DNA of 64,000 bases from CATOSK01 sp034423195 (GCA_034423195.1 DAOUIZ010000035.1:1-64000); one strand, 5' to 3'. Shown: positions 15,886 through 25,073, counted from the stretch's first letter. Numbers and translations are program-made. Notes: generated by a model not told the origin, from the letters alone.

Positions 15886-17457
15886 ATGAATTACGACGTG
15901 ATCATCGTGGGCGGAGGCGCGGCGGGTTCCACGCTGGCCGGCAGGCTGGTGGAGGACGTGAATACCTCGGTGCTGGTGCTGGAGGCCGGCAAGGATTACA
16001 GCCCGGATAACCTGCCCGACGAGATCAAGTTCGGCGGCACCCGGTTCGCGGAATCCCCCGAATCGGAACACAACTGGGCGCTGCGGGGAACCATAACTCC
16101 AGAACAGGGGGAGATTCACGTCGCCCAGGGGAAGGTAATCGGCGGCGGGTCTTCGATAAACGGGCAGGCGATGCAGCGGGGGCTGCCGGAGGACTTCGAC
16201 ACCTGGGCCGCGATGGGCAACACGGAGTGGTCTTTCGACAAGGTCCTCCCCTTCTACCGGAAGATGGAGCAGGACCTGGACATCCAGGACGACTTCCACG
16301 GAACGGAAGGCCCAATGCCGGTGAGGAGGCGCCAGTCGGAAACGATTCCGGCCATCCAGCGGGCCTTCCGTGAAGCCCTGCAGAAGGAAGGATACAGCAC
16401 CACCGAGGACACCAACGGTGCCAACCCCGGCGGCATAGGCATCTCCCCAACCAACAACCTGGGCGGCGTGAGAATGAGCGCGGCGCTGACCTACCTGGGT
16501 CCGCTGCGGCACCGGCTGAACCTGACCATCAAGGGAGAGGTGTACGTCCGCAGGGTGCTGTTCGATGGCACCAAGGCCGTGGGGGTGGAAGCGGAGAGCG
16601 GCGGGGAGGTGTTTACCGTCTACGGGAACCGGGTCGTGCTATGCTCGGGGGCGATCCGGTCGCCACAACTGCTGATGCTGTCGGGCGTGGGGCCCAGAGA
16701 CCAACTGGAGCAGTTCGGGATTTCCGTTATCCACGAGTCGCCGGGCGTGGGACAGGGCCTGTGGAACCACCTGAGCGCCCACGTCAGCTTCAAGGTGAAG
16801 GACGGGGTGGACCTGTCGCCCAACCTGGATGCTCCCCACTTCGGCCTGCACTATACCGCCGAGGGTTCGGATGAGGTCCACGACATGGTGCTGCGGACGA
16901 GCAACGTGGTGGACGAGCGGGAAGAGAGGGTCCGGGGGGTGCGGACCCGGTATCACACCGGCGACGTTAACCCGGAACAGTCGGCGAGAATATCCTGCAC
17001 ACTGGGATTGCCGAAGGGCTCGGGATTCGTGCGGCTGGCATCGGCCGATCCCGGGGTGCAGCCGGAGTTCAACTACGACTACCTGCACGACCCGGAAGAC
17101 GCGCGGCGGGTGAGGGAGGGCATCCGGTGGGCAGCAAGGCTCCTGGAGTCCGAATCCTACCGGGACGTGGTGGACTTCCGGATCACACCGTCGGACGAAA
17201 TCCTGAAGGACGACGACGCGCTGGACTTGTGGATCCGGCAGACGGTGGGGACGGCCCGCCACGTTTCCGGCACCTGCCGGATGGGGCCGGAGGATGACCC
17301 GATGGCGGTGGTGGACCAGTATTGCAAGGTGAGGGGCGTGGAGGACCTGTGGGTGGTGGACGCTTCGGTGATGCCGCGCATCCCACGGTCCGGCGGCATC
17401 CATCCGACGGTCATCATGGTGGGAGAGCGGGTCGCGGACTGGGTGGCGGCTGGATAG
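15886..17457 (+). CDS. GMC-family FAD-dependent oxidoreductase (alcohol/choline dehydrogenase type)
   Basis: The 523-residue product has the full GMC layout. The N-terminal FAD-binding motif is DVIIVGGGAAGSTLAGRL (residues 4-21), then LVLEAGKDY. The GMC signature 1 region is GKVIGGGSSINGQAMQRG and the central dinucleotide segment is VVLCSGAIRSPQLLMLSGVG. The C-terminal active-site region has His in TARHVSGTCRMG and a second His in GGIHPTVIMVGERVADW. GMC enzymes oxidise alcohols to aldehydes using O2 or another acceptor. GAAAGGGGGG lies just before the ATG. No signal peptide is seen, so it is cytoplasmic. Substrate unknown. Confidence 0.9.
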   Translation: MNYDVIIVGGGAAGSTLAGRLVEDVNTSVLVLEAGKDYSPDNLPDEIKFGGTRFAESPESEHNWALRGTITPEQGEIHVAQGKVIGGGSSINGQAMQRGLPEDFDTWAAMGNTEWSFDKVLPFYRKMEQDLDIQDDFHGTEGPMPVRRRQSETIPAIQRAFREALQKEGYSTTEDTNGANPGGIGISPTNNLGGVRMSAALTYLGPLRHRLNLTIKGEVYVRRVLFDGTKAVGVEAESGGEVFTVYGNRVVLCSGAIRSPQLLMLSGVGPRDQLEQFGISVIHESPGVGQGLWNHLSAHVSFKVKDGVDLSPNLDAPHFGLHYTAEGSDEVHDMVLRTSNVVDEREERVRGVRTRYHTGDVNPEQSARISCTLGLPKGSGFVRLASADPGVQPEFNYDYLHDPEDARRVREGIRWAARLLESESYRDVVDFRITPSDEILKDDDALDLWIRQTVGTARHVSGTCRMGPEDDPMAVVDQYCKVRGVEDLWVVDASVMPRIPRSGGIHPTVIMVGERVADWVAAG

Positions 17458-17490
17458 CTTTCCATCCCGGGAATACGTTTGGTCGTTCTT

Positions 17491-17529
17491 TCCGCCCGTT
17501 GCCCCGCACAGCAACGGGCGGAATCATTT
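17491..17529 (+). terminator. Terminator after the GMC oxidoreductase gene
   Basis: A perfect 12-bp stem (TCCGCCCGTTGC with GCAACGGGCGGA) with an 8-base loop, followed by ATCATTT. It separates the GMC gene from the MFS gene. Confidence 0.75.
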
Positions 17530-17563
17530 AGAGGGGCCAATTGACCCGGCTTGAGGGGATACG

Positions 17564-17605
17564 ATGACAGAACCGAAACAGATGGCCATCGCGGAAAGCG
17601 GATGA
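17564..17605 (+). CDS. Possible 13-residue leader peptide upstream of the MFS gene
   Basis: ATG 17564 is preceded by GAGGGG at good spacing and encodes MTEPKQMAIAESG. Its TGA overlaps the ATG of the transporter in an ATGA. The strong ribosome-binding site belongs to this mini-frame rather than to the transporter start, which suggests translational coupling. It could also be a decayed start region. Confidence 0.4.
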   Translation: MTEPKQMAIAESG

Positions 17606-18849
17606 GGCTGGGGAACGGGCGAATCTACTACGGATGGTGGGTGGCCGGCGCCGCATCGGGCATAGAGTTTGCCAACGCGGCGACGGCGATCGGCATCCTT
17701 TCGGTGTTCGTCATTCCGATGAGCCAGGAGTTTGGGTGGAGCCGGACGGAGGTGGCCGGAGCCACCAGCCTGGGGGCGTTGCTGGGGGCGGGGCTGGCGC
17801 CCTTCATTGGCGGATTGGTGGACCGGTTCGGAGCGCGCGTAATCCTGGTGACAGGCGGCACGGTGATTGCCTTGGGCTGCCTGTACCTTTCGATGGCGCA
17901 GGCCCTGCTGGGGTTTTACGTTGCCTTCACCACAGTAAGGATTGCCGACCAGGGCATGGTCAAGATCGCGGCTTCGGTATCGGCAGGGAAGTGGTTTTAT
18001 CGGTATCGGGGACGGGCGATGGGATTCGTCCATTTCGGAGGTTCACTGGGGGTAATCGTGATGGCCCCGATGATCCAATGGGTGATTTCCGGCTGGGACT
18101 GGAGGACAGCCTGGGTAATGCTGGCGGCGGTCATGTTTTGCGTGGGGGTGATTCCCTGCGCTTTGCTGGTGCGGCGGCAACCCGAGGACTTGGGTCTTCC
18201 TATCGACGGGGTGCCGGAATCAGCGGGAGCCGTGGCGGGGGCAGGACTAGAGAGGGATGAACGGGAGTATCCATTGCGGGAAGTGGTGAGGACGCCCGCG
18301 TTCTGGCTGATCCTGGCGTCGTTGTTTGTGGCGAGCACGGCGACGTCGGGAATCGGGCTGCACCTGATTCCGCACCTGACCCAGCAGGGCCTGTCTCCAG
18401 CGGCGGCGGTGGCGGCGGTGAGCGTGATGTCCCTGTCCGGGGCTTTCGCCGCGCTGCTGGCGGGAGCCGCGGCGGAGCGGATGCAGGCCAAGTGGCTGCT
18501 AGCGTTGCTTTTCCTGCTGGCGGCGGTGAGCATGGGCGTACTGGCGCGGGCCGATACCCTGGCGGAGACATACCTGTTCGCGGTGCTGCAGGGCCTGGTG
18601 GGAAGCGGCGTGAACACCGTCGCTCCGATCATGTGGGCGAGCTACTACGGCCGGAGGACGCTGGGGAGCATTTTCGGCATGAGCCGGGCGGCGCAAGTGG
18701 TGGGATTCGGAGTGGGGCCCCTGGGGTCGGCCATCCTGTATGACCGGACGGGCACCTACGAGGGGGCGTTCCTGTTTATGGCCATTGGGGCGGTGGCCGC
18801 GGCGGCGGTGCTGGCGACGGCCCGGCGGCCATCTCTGGAGGTATGGTGA
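17602..18849 (+). CDS. MFS transporter
   Basis: A 415-residue major facilitator superfamily protein with about 12 hydrophobic helices. The start at 17602 (MRLGNGRIYYGWWVAGA) puts the first helix at the N-terminus as usual; the longer frame from 17551 would add a hydrophilic 17 residues. The family loop signature between helices 2 and 3 appears as GGLVDRFGARVILVTGG. A central hydrophilic loop (residues about 190-220) separates the two six-helix bundles. The pattern resembles oxalate/formate-antiporter-like monocarboxylate carriers (NarK/OFA group), so an organic acid is a reasonable guess. It starts in an ATGA overlap with a 13-residue leader frame. Confidence 0.85.
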   Translation: MRLGNGRIYYGWWVAGAASGIEFANAATAIGILSVFVIPMSQEFGWSRTEVAGATSLGALLGAGLAPFIGGLVDRFGARVILVTGGTVIALGCLYLSMAQALLGFYVAFTTVRIADQGMVKIAASVSAGKWFYRYRGRAMGFVHFGGSLGVIVMAPMIQWVISGWDWRTAWVMLAAVMFCVGVIPCALLVRRQPEDLGLPIDGVPESAGAVAGAGLERDEREYPLREVVRTPAFWLILASLFVASTATSGIGLHLIPHLTQQGLSPAAAVAAVSVMSLSGAFAALLAGAAAERMQAKWLLALLFLLAAVSMGVLARADTLAETYLFAVLQGLVGSGVNTVAPIMWASYYGRRTLGSIFGMSRAAQVVGFGVGPLGSAILYDRTGTYEGAFLFMAIGAVAAAAVLATARRPSLEVW

Positions 18850-18860
18850 GTTCGCTCTGA

Positions 18861-18889
18861 TTGCCGGTGGCCGGGGGGTGTGGTAGAGT
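18861..18889 (+). promoter_or_regulatory. Sigma70-like promoter for rpsU
   Basis: TTGCCG and TAGAGT are separated by 17 bases, 50 bases before the rpsU start codon. Confidence 0.5.
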
Positions 18890-18938
18890 AGGCTCAACAT
18901 TCCCGGCCGCCTGACGGCCGTTCTTGAAGGAGAGTTGC

Positions 18939-19124
18939 ATGGCATACGTTACGCCCCGGGAAGGGGAAACTCCAGAGAGCCTGGTGAACCGTTTCCGGGC
19001 CTCGGTCCAGCACGCGGGTATCCTGCGGGAGTTGAAGGACCGGCGGTTTTTCCGCTCCAAGGCCCAGAAGGAGCGCCTGGCAGCCCAGCGGGCGGCACGC
19101 CGGCGGCGCCGGCAGCGCCGGTAG
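18939..19124 (+). CDS. rpsU: 30S ribosomal protein bS21
   Basis: The 61-residue product begins MAYVTPREGETPESLVNRF and continues with ELKDRRFFRSKAQKERLAAQ and a very basic tail. This is the bS21 pattern: an acidic start, the REGE element and a central RRFF-type basic helix. bS21 binds the 30S platform near the 3' end of 16S rRNA. The internal ATG at 18939 is chosen over one five codons upstream because AAGGAG lies 6 bases before it. It is a single-gene unit with its own promoter and a strong terminator. Confidence 0.93.
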   Translation: MAYVTPREGETPESLVNRFRASVQHAGILRELKDRRFFRSKAQKERLAAQRAARRRRRQRR

Positions 19125-19134
19125 GAGAACAAAC

Positions 19135-19165
19135 GGGGCAGGCGTCGGGCCTGCCCTTTCTTTTT
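19135..19165 (+). terminator. Rho-independent terminator of rpsU
   Basis: An 8-bp GC stem (GGGCAGGC with GCCTGCCC) followed by TTTCTTTTT, 12 bases after the rpsU stop codon. Confidence 0.85.
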
Positions 19166-19207
19166 GTCTCCAGAGAAGACGGGATGGGTGGGAAAGACTT
19201 GTCCGGT

Positions 19208-20068
19208 CTATAAAGCAATCCGCATAAGTTCTTCGGAGAAGACTATTTCTCCGTCGTAGATGCGGCTGACATCCCCGATGCCTTGTTCCATAGGGCCGTG
19301 ACCGGCGAGGTGGGGGCCGACGTGGACCAAAACCAGTTTCTTCACTCCCGCTTCCTGGGCCATGCGGGCCGCTCCGGTGGTGCCGCACTGGCCGTTGAAT
19401 TCCCCGTTGGCATCCATGATGGCCTGGTCATCCCAGCACATGCACAGCATCACGTCGGCATTCTTGGCGAGTTCCGTCACGGAGGCGCAGGGCTGGGTGT
19501 CGCCGGTGAAGACGATGCTGCCTTCATCGGAGTCGACGCGGTAGGCAAGGGAGTCGAGCCAGGGCTGTACGTGCTCGGCGGGAGCGGCGGTCACCTGCCA
19601 GGTTGATCCGCTGAACACGGGACCGGGGCCCACGTCACGGGCGGACACTGATGGGGCCGGACGGGGGAGTGTCCCGCCGCGATTGACGAAGACCTGCTGG
19701 CTGAGGGGATGGTTCACGCGGGCTTTCCAGTCGTGGGCGAACAAGCCGTTTTCACCGAGGATGCCCTCGGTTATTTTCTCCGTGAGGTCGGGGCCGAATA
19801 CCTGAAGCTGGTTCTCCTTGCCGATGCTCTGGTCCCACCGGCAGAGGAGGAAGCAGGGATAGTCGATGTCATGGTCGAAGTGGTGGTGGGTGAAGAAGAG
19901 GTAGTCGACCTGGGTGGGGAACAGTCCGGCCTTGACCAGCTTGTGAGTGCTGGCAGGGCCGCAGTCGAACATGAGGAGTTCGCCGCCGAGCTTCAGGACG
20001 TGGGAGCTGCCGAACCGGGTGGGCGTGGGGGTGGGAGTTCCCGCGCCGAGAGTGTAAATTTCCGCCAT
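19208..20068 (-). CDS. Metallo-beta-lactamase-fold hydrolase (RNase Z-like)
   Basis: A 286-residue protein of the RNase Z/arylsulfatase-like branch. The zinc motif HxHxDH is at residues 61-66 (THHHFDHD). Further metal ligands are probably His in APAEHVQPW, Asp in VFTGDTQPC and His in VLVHVGPHL. The N-terminus IYTLGAGTPTPTPTRFGSSH is the usual first strand and loop of this group. There is no signal peptide. Similar proteins cleave RNA, sulfate esters or lactones; the long CMCWDDQAIMDANG loop gives no further hint. It is transcribed toward rpsU and diverges from ubiD. Confidence 0.8.
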   Translation of the reverse strand: MAEIYTLGAGTPTPTPTRFGSSHVLKLGGELLMFDCGPASTHKLVKAGLFPTQVDYLFFTHHHFDHDIDYPCFLLCRWDQSIGKENQLQVFGPDLTEKITEGILGENGLFAHDWKARVNHPLSQQVFVNRGGTLPRPAPSVSARDVGPGPVFSGSTWQVTAAPAEHVQPWLDSLAYRVDSDEGSIVFTGDTQPCASVTELAKNADVMLCMCWDDQAIMDANGEFNGQCGTTGAARMAQEAGVKKLVLVHVGPHLAGHGPMEQGIGDVSRIYDGEIVFSEELMRIAL

Positions 20069-20148
20069 CTGATTCCTCGCGCCAGGGATTCGGGGAATTG
20101 CAGGGACAGGATACCATCACCCGGGTTTGGTTTGGCGGCCTGTTCCGG

Positions 20149-20178
20149 TTGGACTTGCCAATGGGCGGTAGATACAAT
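20149..20178 (+). promoter_or_regulatory. Sigma70-like promoter for the ubiD-ubiA operon
   Basis: TTGGAC and TACAAT are separated by 18 bases, about 70 bases before the ubiD start codon. Confidence 0.45.
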
Positions 20179-20246
20179 GGCTTGCGGCCCGCTCTTGGGG
20201 GGCTGCTGAAGCTGGAATTAGCAGGACGATCCCACCAAAAAGCCCG

Positions 20247-21701
20247 ATGAAATTCAACGACCTGCGGGACTACATAAGCTTCCTGGAAGGCAAGGGACAG
20301 CTTCGCCGGGTGGCCGCTCCGGTCAGCTGGGACCTAGAGATGACAGAGATCGCGGACCGGATGGTGAAGGACGGGGGGCCAGCCCTCCTGTTTGAAAACG
20401 TGGAAGGATATTCCATTCCGGCGGTAATCAACCTGTTCACCACGGACCAGCGGATGGCGTGGGCACTGGGGGTCGAGGACCTGGATGAGCTGGCGGGGAG
20501 GGTCCGGCAGCTTCTGCAGATGGCCCAGGGAGCTCCCGACGGGTTGATGGACAAGCTGCGGATGCTGGGGAGGCTGGTGCGGTTGGGTTCGTTCCAGCCG
20601 AAAACGGTGAGGAACGCACCGTGCCAGCAGGTGGTCCTGTCGGGGGACGACGTTGACCTTTTCCGGTTCCCAATAATGAAGTGCTGGCCGGAGGACGGAG
20701 GGCGGTACATCACCCTGCCGCTGGTGATTACCAAGCATCCAGAAACGGGGGTGCAGAACTATGGTATTTACCGGATGCAGGTGTTCGACTCGCAAACTAC
20801 CGGGATGCACTGGCAGACCCACAAGGTGGGAGCGCAGCATTACCGTCGGAGTCAATCCGGGGCGCTGGAGAGGATGGAAGTAGCGGTGGCGCTGGGAGGG
20901 GACCCGGCGACGATATGGGCGGGGTCGGCCCCATTGCCGCCGGACATGGACGAGATGGCCTTCGCCGGGTTTGTCCGCCAGGACGGGGTCGAGCTGGTGA
21001 AAGCCAGGACGTTGGACCTGATGGTGCCGGCCAACGCCGAGATTGTCCTGGAAGGATACGTCGTTCCCGGAGAGGAGCGGGACGAAGGGCCCTTCGGGGA
21101 CCATACGGGGTATTACTCGCTGGCGGAACCCTATCCTGTGTTCCACGTCACTACCATCACTCACCGCAACGATCCGATATATCCGACTACTTTCGTGGGG
21201 CGCCCTCCGAAAGAGGACTACTGGATGGGGAAGGTGACGGAGCGGGTGTTCCTGCCGCTGATAAAGGTGATGCTGCCAGAGGTGGTGGACATCAATATGC
21301 CGGCGGAGGGGATTTTCCATAACCTGGTGATCGTGTCCATCAGGAAGGAGTACCCGGGGCAGGCGCGGAAGGTCATGTTCGGGTTGTGGGGGCTGGGGCT
21401 GATGAGCCTGGCCAAGACGATAATCGTGGTGGATGATTTCGTGGATGTGCAGGACCCTTCCGAGGTGACTTGGCGAGTGGCGAACAACCTGGACCCGGGG
21501 CGGGACCTGGTGGTGGTGGAAGGACCGCTGGACGACCTGGACGTGGCGTCTCCGACGGCGAAGTTCGGGAGCAAGCTGGGGATCGACGCGACAAGGAAGG
21601 GGCCCGGAGAAGGATATCACCGGGGCTGGCCGCCGGATATCGAGATGTCGGCGGGGGTCAAGGCCCTGGTGGACCGCCGGTGGGCCGAGTACGGGATATA
21701 G
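20247..21701 (+). CDS. UbiD-family prenylated-FMN-dependent decarboxylase
   Basis: The 484-residue product matches UbiD length. Visible family blocks are MKFNDLRDYISFLEGKGQL at the N-terminus, GGRYITLPLVITKHPETGVQ, MQVFDSQTTGMHWQTHKVGA and the active-site segment DEGPFGDHTGYYS, then PLIKVMLPEVVDINMPAEG. UbiD enzymes decarboxylate aromatic or alpha,beta-unsaturated acids with prenylated FMN. The prenyltransferase gene starts 10 bases downstream, so a quinone pathway (ubiquinone, or futalosine-type menaquinone where the pair would be MqnL/MqnP) is likely. A catabolic role cannot be excluded. No UbiX is seen in the window. Confidence 0.88.
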   Translation: MKFNDLRDYISFLEGKGQLRRVAAPVSWDLEMTEIADRMVKDGGPALLFENVEGYSIPAVINLFTTDQRMAWALGVEDLDELAGRVRQLLQMAQGAPDGLMDKLRMLGRLVRLGSFQPKTVRNAPCQQVVLSGDDVDLFRFPIMKCWPEDGGRYITLPLVITKHPETGVQNYGIYRMQVFDSQTTGMHWQTHKVGAQHYRRSQSGALERMEVAVALGGDPATIWAGSAPLPPDMDEMAFAGFVRQDGVELVKARTLDLMVPANAEIVLEGYVVPGEERDEGPFGDHTGYYSLAEPYPVFHVTTITHRNDPIYPTTFVGRPPKEDYWMGKVTERVFLPLIKVMLPEVVDINMPAEGIFHNLVIVSIRKEYPGQARKVMFGLWGLGLMSLAKTIIVVDDFVDVQDPSEVTWRVANNLDPGRDLVVVEGPLDDLDVASPTAKFGSKLGIDATRKGPGEGYHRGWPPDIEMSAGVKALVDRRWAEYGI

Positions 21702-21711
21702 GATACGGGCC

Positions 21712-22605
21712 ATGAGCGCAGGCGCCGCTTCTCAATCCGGGTTGCGCCGGGTCTTCGGTAAGATTCCGCTTTACCTGAGCTCCATCCGCATCTGGGAGTC
21801 GCTGTTCGCGCTGCCGTTCGCGTACATCGGGATGGTGCTGGCGGCGGAGGGGTGGCCGGGGTGGCACGCCTTCATTTGGATAAACGTGGCGATGTTCGGG
21901 GCGCGGACGCTGGCCATGTCGGGGAACCGGGTAATCAACGCGAAGGAAGATGCAATCAACCCGCGCACGCAGAGCCGGCATCTGCCGCAGGGGTTGCTGA
22001 CACCGGCGGAGGTCATCGGGATGATGGGGGTGTCGGCGGGGATATTCTTCGTGGCAGCCTACCAACTGAACACGCTGGCGCTGATATTGGCGCCGGTGGC
22101 GGCGGCCTACGTAGTCCTGTACTCCTACGCCAAGTACGTAACCTGGGCGTGCAACCTGATGCTGGGATGGGCGCTGGCGATTGCTCCGGCAGGGGCGTGG
22201 ATCGGGGTTACCGGGAGGCTGGACCCGGAGGCGGTGTTGCTGAGTTTTGCGGTGGCGATGTGGGCGGGCGGATTCGACATCATCTACGGATGCACAGATT
22301 ATGACTTCGACCGGAGCCAGGGGATAAAGTCGGTTCCGGTGAAGTTCGGGATCGCCGGAGCACTGAGACTGGTCCGGGTGATGCACCTGCTGTCGGCGGC
22401 GTCGCTGCTGGCGCTGGGGATCTGGATGGGGCTGGGGCCGCTGTACTACGTCGGGTGGGCTGTCGCGGTAGCGCTGCTGGTCTATGAGAACAGCCTGGTC
22501 AAACCGAATGACCTTTCGCGGGTGGGGGTGGCCTTCTTCCGGGTGAACAGCTACATATCGGTGCAGCTGCTGGCGTTCACGATCCTGGCCATTGCGCTGG
22601 CCTAG
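21712..22605 (+). CDS. UbiA-family aromatic prenyltransferase (UbiA/MqnP type)
   Basis: A 297-residue integral membrane protein with about eight or nine helices. The first Asp-rich motif region reads GNRVINAKEDAINPRTQSRH (residues 66-85) and the second DIIYGCTDYDFDRSQGIKS (near 190), followed by VPVKFG. This form matches 4-hydroxybenzoate or futalosine-derived naphthoate prenyltransferases rather than heme O synthases. It attaches a polyprenyl chain to an aromatic acid; the UbiD decarboxylase encoded 10 bases upstream would then remove the carboxyl group. It ends 6 bases from the convergent MmgE/PrpD gene. Confidence 0.88.
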   Translation: MSAGAASQSGLRRVFGKIPLYLSSIRIWESLFALPFAYIGMVLAAEGWPGWHAFIWINVAMFGARTLAMSGNRVINAKEDAINPRTQSRHLPQGLLTPAEVIGMMGVSAGIFFVAAYQLNTLALILAPVAAAYVVLYSYAKYVTWACNLMLGWALAIAPAGAWIGVTGRLDPEAVLLSFAVAMWAGGFDIIYGCTDYDFDRSQGIKSVPVKFGIAGALRLVRVMHLLSAASLLALGIWMGLGPLYYVGWAVAVALLVYENSLVKPNDLSRVGVAFFRVNSYISVQLLAFTILAIALA

Positions 22606-22611
22606 GGCCGG

Positions 22612-23967
22612 TTATTCCCGGACGGTACGGACGGAAAGGCGGGTCAGGGAGATCACGCCGGCCACGTCGTCAGCCTGATCCAAATTCCATAGGGCGGAGA
22701 GCATCCCTTCCACCTGATCGCTGGGGAAAACGTCGCCGACGAGGGCCTGGAACTTCTCGTTGAGCTGAGCGTCGGTCATGGGGTTTTCGGGGGCGCCGGT
22801 GGCGTGTTCGATCCGTTGGGTGTGTTCCTGGCCGCTGCGAAGGGTGATGGTGACCTCGGCGGCATCCTCGGCCATGGACTCGTCGATGGTTGCCTGGATT
22901 TTATCCCGCAGGCCGGCGATGACCGGGTCGGCCACGCGGGCATCGGAGTACTGGGCGGGGAAGGCAGCACCATCCACGAGACCGACGGCCATGCTGTGCT
23001 GGTAGGAGAATTTTCCTTCGAGGCCGACGCGGGGGTTGGGGCGGTCGACTAGCTCGAGAACGAGGGGATGGACGCGGGCGGTGACGGACTGCACTCCCTC
23101 GGGGTCAATTCCCACCTGGTTCTTGAGGGCGACCATGGCGTCGATCAAGGGATGGTTGACGACACCGCAGGCGTAGGGCTTCAGGCCGTTCATCATCAGT
23201 TCCCAGGACTCGCCCAGACCGTCGTTGACGCGCTCTAGGTGGCTCTCTTCGGACATCACGGCGGCGAACCCGCGGCGGCCTTCGAGGATCTCGGTGGTGG
23301 AGGTGAAGCCGCGCTGGGCGAGGAGGGAGGCGAGCACTCCGCTCTGGGCGGAGCGGCCGGGGTGGAAGGGCTTGGTCATGGAGCCGAAGACTTCCCTGAC
23401 TCCGGCGGCCTGGGTCCCGGCGATGCCGAGGCCGTGAGTCACCTGGTCGAGGTCGAGGCCGGAGAGCTTGGCGGCGGCGATGATGGAGCCGAAGACGCCG
23501 GTGGTGCCGGTGATGTGCCAGCCCTCGTCGTAGTGGTAGGGGTGAACGGACATTCCGATGCGGCAGCAGGCCTCCATTCCCAGGACGGAGGCGGCCAGGA
23601 CTTCCCTGCCGTTGGCGTGGAGGTGCTCACCGAGGGCCAAAGCGGCGGGGAGGACGGGGGATGAGGGGTGGATGACGGTGGGGAAGTGGGTGTCGTCGTA
23701 GTCTTCCAAGTGGCCGAGATAGCCGTTGGCGAGGGCGGCGTTCTGAAGGGTGGTGCGGACCCCGGTCCCGACTACGGATGCCAGGGGGCTGCCGCCTTCA
23801 GCGTCAAAGACATCGAGGAGGATGTCGAGGGAGGGGTCGCGGGAGGCGTAGATGGCGACGGCGAGGAAGTTAATCAGGCACCGCTTGCCCTCGTGGATGA
23901 GGGCGTCGGGGATGCTTTCCGGGGTTGAGTCAACGACGTAACGGGCCAAGTCTCCGGTTGTCCCCAT
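22612..23967 (-). CDS. MmgE/PrpD family protein
   Basis: A 451-residue member of the MmgE/PrpD fold, which contains 2-methylcitrate dehydratase, cis-aconitate decarboxylase and many uncharacterised lyases. Characteristic parts are NGYLGHLEDYDDTHFPTVIH (residues about 85-105), GTTGVFGSIIAAAKLSG, LGIAGTQAAGVREVFGSMTK and the PYACGVVNHPLIDAM block. ATG 23967 is preferred over the GTG three codons upstream. No other methylcitrate-cycle gene is nearby, so the substrate is open. Confidence 0.88.
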   Translation of the reverse strand: MGTTGDLARYVVDSTPESIPDALIHEGKRCLINFLAVAIYASRDPSLDILLDVFDAEGGSPLASVVGTGVRTTLQNAALANGYLGHLEDYDDTHFPTVIHPSSPVLPAALALGEHLHANGREVLAASVLGMEACCRIGMSVHPYHYDEGWHITGTTGVFGSIIAAAKLSGLDLDQVTHGLGIAGTQAAGVREVFGSMTKPFHPGRSAQSGVLASLLAQRGFTSTTEILEGRRGFAAVMSEESHLERVNDGLGESWELMMNGLKPYACGVVNHPLIDAMVALKNQVGIDPEGVQSVTARVHPLVLELVDRPNPRVGLEGKFSYQHSMAVGLVDGAAFPAQYSDARVADPVIAGLRDKIQATIDESMAEDAAEVTITLRSGQEHTQRIEHATGAPENPMTDAQLNEKFQALVGDVFPSDQVEGMLSALWNLDQADDVAGVISLTRLSVRTVRE

Positions 23968-24035
23968 GGTCACCACCTGCTGAAGGTATGTTGCCGAAAG
24001 GCGGGCGAATTATAGCATGGGGCGGGAGAAGAAGA

Positions 24036-24065
24036 GGCGTTGCAACCCGGAAGGGCGGCAACGCC
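24036..24065 (-). terminator. Possible terminator after the dienelactone hydrolase gene
   Basis: An 8-bp stem (GGCGTTGC with GCAACGCC, loop of 14) lies in the gap between two minus-strand genes. Read on the minus strand it is followed by TCTTCTTCTCCC, a weak pyrimidine tract. Confidence 0.35.
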
Positions 24066-24145
24066 TTGGCGGCAAGCCGTGGGCCTGTTTCCCCTCCGGG
24101 GCCGCTCGCCTCCGGCTCGCTGGGGGGGCGGCCCGGGAAGGTTGG

Positions 24146-24931
24146 CTAGTTGTCGGCTACGCCGGCGGCCTCGCGGACGTTGGCGCTGAGGTGGCGGCCG
24201 TAGAACTCGAAGACCTTGTCCCATCCGTCGACGGCGGCGTGGACGCGGTAGCTGGGGCGGTCGACGGCGAAGAAGCCGTGTCCGGCGTCGTCGTAGCGGT
24301 GGAATTCGTACTCCTTGCCGTGCTGCTTGAGGGCGGCCTCAATCTCGTCCACGTCAGCGGGAGATGGCCGGGCGTCCTCGTTTCCGAAGAGGCCGAGCAT
24401 GGGGCAACTGATGCCGGAGGTGTAGTCGATGGGGGCCACGGGCTGACGAGAGCGCTCTGGCTCGGTCTCGGGGACCTGATTGATGCCGCCGCCCCAGCAG
24501 TTGACGGCGGCGTCGATGCCGTCCAGGGTGGCAGCGGCGAGATAGACCTGGCGCCCGCCGGAGCAGAAGCCGATGATTCCGACCTTGCCGTTGTGGTAGG
24601 GCAGGGAGCGGAGGACGCTGATGGCGCCGGCCACGTCGCCCATGGTGCGGGCATCGGGCATTCCGCCAGCGGCGCGGACGCTGTCGCTGTTGGCCTGGGA
24701 GGTGGCCTGACCCTCGCGGAAGTGGAGGTTGGGGGAGATGCAGGCGTAGCCGTTATAGGCGAGCTTGCGGGCCATTTCCCGGGAAGCGTCGTCCCAGCCG
24801 GGCATGTGGTGGATGAGCACCACGCCGGGGAAGGGGCCAGAGCCGAGGGGACGGGCGAGGTAGGCGTCAATCTGGTCGCCCTCGTGTCCGATCATGTTGA
24901 CGGTTTCGGCGATCAATCCGTTGTAGGGCAT
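24146..24931 (-). CDS. Dienelactone hydrolase family protein
   Basis: A 261-residue alpha/beta hydrolase with the dienelactone-hydrolase Cys-Asp-His triad visible: Cys123 (GFCSGGR), Asp186 (FGNEDARPS) and His218 (DDAGHGF). The N-terminus DAYLARPLGSGPFPGVVLIH (residues 22-41) and GWDDASREMARKLA are typical. Family members hydrolyse dienelactone from chlorocatechol breakdown or other small lactones and esters. It has its own 447-base upstream region and lies upstream of the MmgE/PrpD gene on the same strand. Confidence 0.88.
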   Translation of the reverse strand: MPYNGLIAETVNMIGHEGDQIDAYLARPLGSGPFPGVVLIHHMPGWDDASREMARKLAYNGYACISPNLHFREGQATSQANSDSVRAAGGMPDARTMGDVAGAISVLRSLPYHNGKVGIIGFCSGGRQVYLAAATLDGIDAAVNCWGGGINQVPETEPERSRQPVAPIDYTSGISCPMLGLFGNEDARPSPADVDEIEAALKQHGKEYEFHRYDDAGHGFFAVDRPSYRVHAAVDGWDKVFEFYGRHLSANVREAAGVADN

Positions 24932-25073
24932 AAGGCTGTTCCTCCTTAGTTGGTTTTTCGTGTCCTGGTGTTGAATCGGGCCCGGAGGCCGATGGTTGCA
25001 GATTACTACCGGGCGAAATTGGTGTCAAACGGGATTGGGGGAGTTGCCGACCGGGCGGGAAGTTGGATGAGCC

